From Limnohabitans sp. (lineage in GTDB: Bacteria; Pseudomonadota; Gammaproteobacteria; Burkholderiales; Burkholderiaceae_C), in assembly GCA_021731425.1 (NCBI GenBank), contig JAKFXJ010000001.1, positions 1 to 8,548 of the forward strand: a stretch of DNA of 8,548 bases, read 5' to 3'. Position 1 is the first letter of the stretch. The number at the start of each line of letters is the position of its first letter. Position numbers and translations under genes: made by a program. The notes below the pieces were generated by a model. That model was not told the DNA's origin and made no database searches. It saw only the letters and a list, made by a program, of their open reading frames with translations. This document shows, piece by piece, positions 6,825 through 8,548 of this stretch.

Positions 6825-7501
6825 CAAGCCGGCCCTTGGGGTTCTGGCACCGGCACAAAGTAGCCCACGCCGCGCACCGTCTTGACCAGGCCATCGCCCA
6901 GTTTGCGGCGCAGGTGGTGCATGTGCACCTCCAGGGCGTTGCTGTCCAGCACTTCGTCAAAACCATAAAGAGCTTGCTCCAAGCGCGGACGCGACAGCAC
7001 CTGGCCGCTGCCGCGCAAAAGCGCCAGCAGCAAGGCAAATTCTTTGGCCCGCAGGGCCACGGGCTCGCCGTTTCGCACCACCGTGTGGGCCGCCGGGTCC
7101 ACCACCAAGTCCCCGTGCCGCAGCACCGGCGAGGCGCGGCCTTCGCTGCGGCGCAAAGCCACGCGCATGCGGGCCAGCAACTCTTCGGGCTCGAAGGGCT
7201 TGACCACATAGTCGTCTGCCCCCTCGTCCAGCCCGGTCACCCGGTCGGGCAAGGCATCACGGGCGGTCATGATCAGCACCGGCATGACACTGCCCGAGCT
7301 GCGCACCTGGCGCAGCCAGTCCAGCCCATCGCCGTCGGGCAAGCTCAGGTCCAGCAAGACCAAATCAAAAGGCTCCACGCGCAAAGCGGCCGAGGCCAGT
7401 GCCAGGGTGGCCGTCACATCCACCGCGTAGCCGCTGCCCCTCAGGGTCGCGGCCAGGCCCGTGGCGATGCCCGTGTCGTCTTCCACAATCAATACCCGCA
7501 T
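6824..7501 (-). CDS. Response regulator, OmpR/PhoB family, PmrA/QseB type
   Basis: A 225-residue cytoplasmic transcription factor of normal length. The receiver domain (1-115) begins MRVLIVEDD with the acidic pair D8-D9. The phosphate acceptor is D51 (LLDLSLPDGDG), the switch threonine T79 (MTARD), and K101-P102 closes the site. The winged-helix DNA-binding domain (about 127-218) has LRAKEFALLLALL, then the recognition region DSNALEVHMHHLRRKLG and the wing motif VKTVRGVGYFV. It most resembles PmrA, QseB and BasR. An upstream ATG at 7576 would add 25 residues that match no receiver fold, and its position only 15 bases from the palindrome makes it unlikely; the 7501 start has a weak GGAA site. 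It is the first gene of the operon with the kinase and eptA. A PmrA-box palindrome lies about 90 bases upstream, which suggests autoregulation and divergent control of the PAP2 gene. Confidence 0.92.
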   Translation of the reverse strand: MRVLIVEDDTGIATGLAATLRGSGYAVDVTATLALASAALRVEPFDLVLLDLSLPDGDGLDWLRQVRSSGSVMPVLIMTARDALPDRVTGLDEGADDYVVKPFEPEELLARMRVALRRSEGRASPVLRHGDLVVDPAAHTVVRNGEPVALRAKEFALLLALLRGSGQVLSRPRLEQALYGFDEVLDSNALEVHMHHLRRKLGDGLVKTVRGVGYFVPVPEPQGPA

Positions 7502-7590
7502 GGCTTCATTTCCGGAGGTGTGCCTGATCTGCTGATGAGGCCTGATTGTGTCAGGAGTGGTGTGCATGTTGGGCATCTTGGCAGGGCGAA

Positions 7591-7607
7591 ATTAAGGCAG
7601 CCTTAAT
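7591..7607. promoter_or_regulatory. Perfect palindrome reading as a PmrA box on both strands
   Basis: ATTAAGG-CAG-CCTTAAT is a perfect 7-3-7 inverted repeat in the 120-base region between the divergent regulator and PAP2 genes. Read as direct half-sites it gives ATTAAG-N5-CTTAAT. This fits HTTAAD-N5-HTTAAD, the PmrA-box pattern described for enterobacterial PmrA, with 11-base spacing. Because of the symmetry the other strand gives the same match. One site could serve the regulator-kinase-eptA operon in one direction and the PAP2 gene in the other. Binding by the neighbouring regulator is inferred from position and motif. Confidence 0.6.
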
Positions 7608-7621
7608 GCGGCGGCTGTTTA

Positions 7622-8416
7622 ATGCCCGCCATGACCCTCATGGCCCTCAACAAGATTGACAGCACGACCCTGCACCAACAAAGGGAGCAAAACCGATTGG
7701 GCTCAGCATCGCCCGGTCTGTGGCTATGGCTTGCCTGTTTCGGCCTGACCGCGGTTTGGGACGCTTCGGGGGCCGACCTAAGCGTGATGCGCTGGCTGGG
7801 CGATGCACAAGGCTTTGCGCTGCGCGACCACTGGTGGCTCAGCACGGTTGGGCACGATGGTGCCAAGCGACTGGCTGTGCTCGTGTTCTTGGGCATCGTG
7901 TGGATGGCGTTCCGGCCCATGGGCATTTGGCGCCAAATGCCGCGCACACAGCGGCTCGAAATCGTCGTGGGCATCACCCTGAGCCTGTTGGTGGTCACCG
8001 CCATCAAACGCGTCAGCATGACCAGCTGCCCCTGGGAGCTGCAGGCTTTTGGCGGCATCGCCAACCATGTCTCCCATTGGGCTTGGGGTGTCACCGATGG
8101 CGGCAGTGGCCATTGCTTTCCGGGCGGCCACGCCTCCAGCGCTTTGGCATTCCTGGCCCTGAGCCTGCCGTGGCTGGCCTCCACCGAGCACCACCAGCGG
8201 CGCACAGGACAAAAGCTCATGGTGGCCATCTTGGTGTTGGGCCTGGTTCTTGGCGTCATCCAAACCCTGCGCGGGGCCCACTACCCCAGCCACACGGCTT
8301 GGACAGCTTTGATTTGTGCCGCCACATCCTGGGCCAACCATGTCTTGTTTAAACAGTGGCGAATCTGGCGCTCACAGTCACAAGGGAGCTCCGTGCCGGG
8401 CCAACATGCCACTTGA
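7622..8416 (+). CDS. PAP2-family membrane phosphatase
   Basis: A 264-residue integral membrane protein with about five to six hydrophobic segments, near 31-47, 83-97, 112-128, 171-185, 199-214 and 225-240. The PAP2 signature is recognisable but atypical. Motif 1 is K129-R130 with CPW at 136-138 in place of the usual RP. Motif 2 is FPGGHAS with H170. Motif 3 is RGAHYPSH with H220 and with H224 where aspartate is common. From memory, KR...CPW, FP(A/G)GHAS and GAHxxSH are shared by a PAP2 subfamily, so these are probably not loss-of-function changes. Likely substrates are lipid or isoprenoid phosphates at the periplasmic face: undecaprenyl diphosphate, phosphatidate or lipid A phosphate. The gene diverges from the two-component operon over a shared PmrA-box palindrome; mcr-1 also travels with a pap2 gene. 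ATGs at 7631 and 7640 are alternative starts, and none has a strong ribosome site. Confidence 0.85.
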   Translation: MPAMTLMALNKIDSTTLHQQREQNRLGSASPGLWLWLACFGLTAVWDASGADLSVMRWLGDAQGFALRDHWWLSTVGHDGAKRLAVLVFLGIVWMAFRPMGIWRQMPRTQRLEIVVGITLSLLVVTAIKRVSMTSCPWELQAFGGIANHVSHWAWGVTDGGSGHCFPGGHASSALAFLALSLPWLASTEHHQRRTGQKLMVAILVLGLVLGVIQTLRGAHYPSHTAWTALICAATSWANHVLFKQWRIWRSQSQGSSVPGQHAT

Positions 8417-8424
8417 GGGGCTAA

Positions 8425-8548
8425 TCAATGGGGTTTGAGCTTGGAACTCACCTGCTTCCAAAGCGGTGTCTGGCTGAGCAGGGTCAAGGCCAAGGCCAAC
8501 AAAATCGCGAAGGACAGCGGTGATGTGAAAAATTCGGTCACAAACTGC
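8425..8548 (-). CDS. C-terminal end of a membrane protein, probably a TctA-type tripartite tricarboxylate transporter permease
   Basis: An open frame enters from the right edge and ends with TGA at 8427-8425, giving 40 residues. It reads QFVTEFFTSPLSFAILLALA, then LTLLSQTPLWKQ and a basic tail. The pattern of a short segment with FFTSPLS, one hydrophobic helix and a charged end resembles the last helix of TctA permeases, where FFTRPIS is common. TctA proteins are abundant in Burkholderiales. The visible part is short and no other motif can be seen, so another multi-pass permease is possible. The gene is convergent with the PAP2 gene, with only 8 bases between the two stops and no hairpin-plus-T-run between them. 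Confidence 0.5.
   Translation of the reverse strand, partial: QFVTEFFTSPLSFAILLALALTLLSQTPLWKQVSSKLKPH

Noticed and set aside
7502..7576. N-terminal extension of 25 residues on the response regulator from the ATG at 7576
   Set aside because: The receiver fold begins at MRVLIVEDD; the extension is unlike the family and its start would lie 15 bases from the regulatory palindrome without a ribosome site.
6743..7606. A 287-codon plus-strand open frame opposite the response regulator
   Set aside because: It is antisense to a regulator with every catalytic residue in place; its product is His/Gln-rich without motifs, and it covers the promoter region.
7603..8259. A 218-codon minus-strand open frame opposite the PAP2 gene
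   Set aside because: It overlaps the PAP2 gene, whose motifs and membrane pattern are convincing; the antisense product shows nothing recognisable.

Overview
The window looks like chromosomal DNA of a betaproteobacterium of the order Burkholderiales, most likely Comamonadaceae (Limnohabitans/Hydrogenophaga/Rhodoferax-like). This is inferred from the GC-rich third codon positions, the protein styles and the apparent tripartite tricarboxylate transporter end at the right edge; no marker gene settles it. Gene density is high. There is no stretch above 300 bases without a gene, and I see no RNA gene, mobile element or CRISPR array.

Layout from left to right. (1) An ABC importer operon on the minus strand: a substrate-binding protein (1625-2968) followed 21 bases later by a two-domain fused permease (start 1603) that runs off the left edge. 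Both belong to the ferric-iron/2-aminoethylphosphonate/phosphoglycerate group of importers. (2) A 255-base intergenic region (2969-3223) with two marked palindromes, from which the importer operon and dgkA diverge. (3) dgkA, diacylglycerol kinase, on the plus strand (3224-3610). It ends 10 bases from the end of a convergent minus-strand operon. (4) That operon, read right to left, is an OmpR-type response regulator (7501-6824), a QseC/PmrB-type histidine kinase (6824-5373) and an EptA/MCR-type phosphoethanolamine transferase (5315-3621). (5) A short divergent region (7502-7621) containing a perfect palindrome that reads as a PmrA box on both strands. (6) A PAP2-family phosphatase on the plus strand (7622-8416). 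(7) The last 40 codons of a minus-strand gene, probably a TctA-type permease, at the right edge.

The centre (3224-8416) reads as one functional module for modifying lipid A or other envelope lipids. The two-component pair would switch on EptA. EptA moves phosphoethanolamine from phosphatidylethanolamine onto lipid A and leaves diacylglycerol. DgkA would phosphorylate that diacylglycerol to phosphatidic acid for reuse. The PAP2 enzyme would act on lipid or isoprenoid phosphates. Mobile colistin-resistance genes show the same partnerships separately (mcr-3 with dgkA, mcr-1 with pap2). Here both partners flank a transferase that has its own regulator pair. The regulatory links are inferred from gene order and sequence motifs only.
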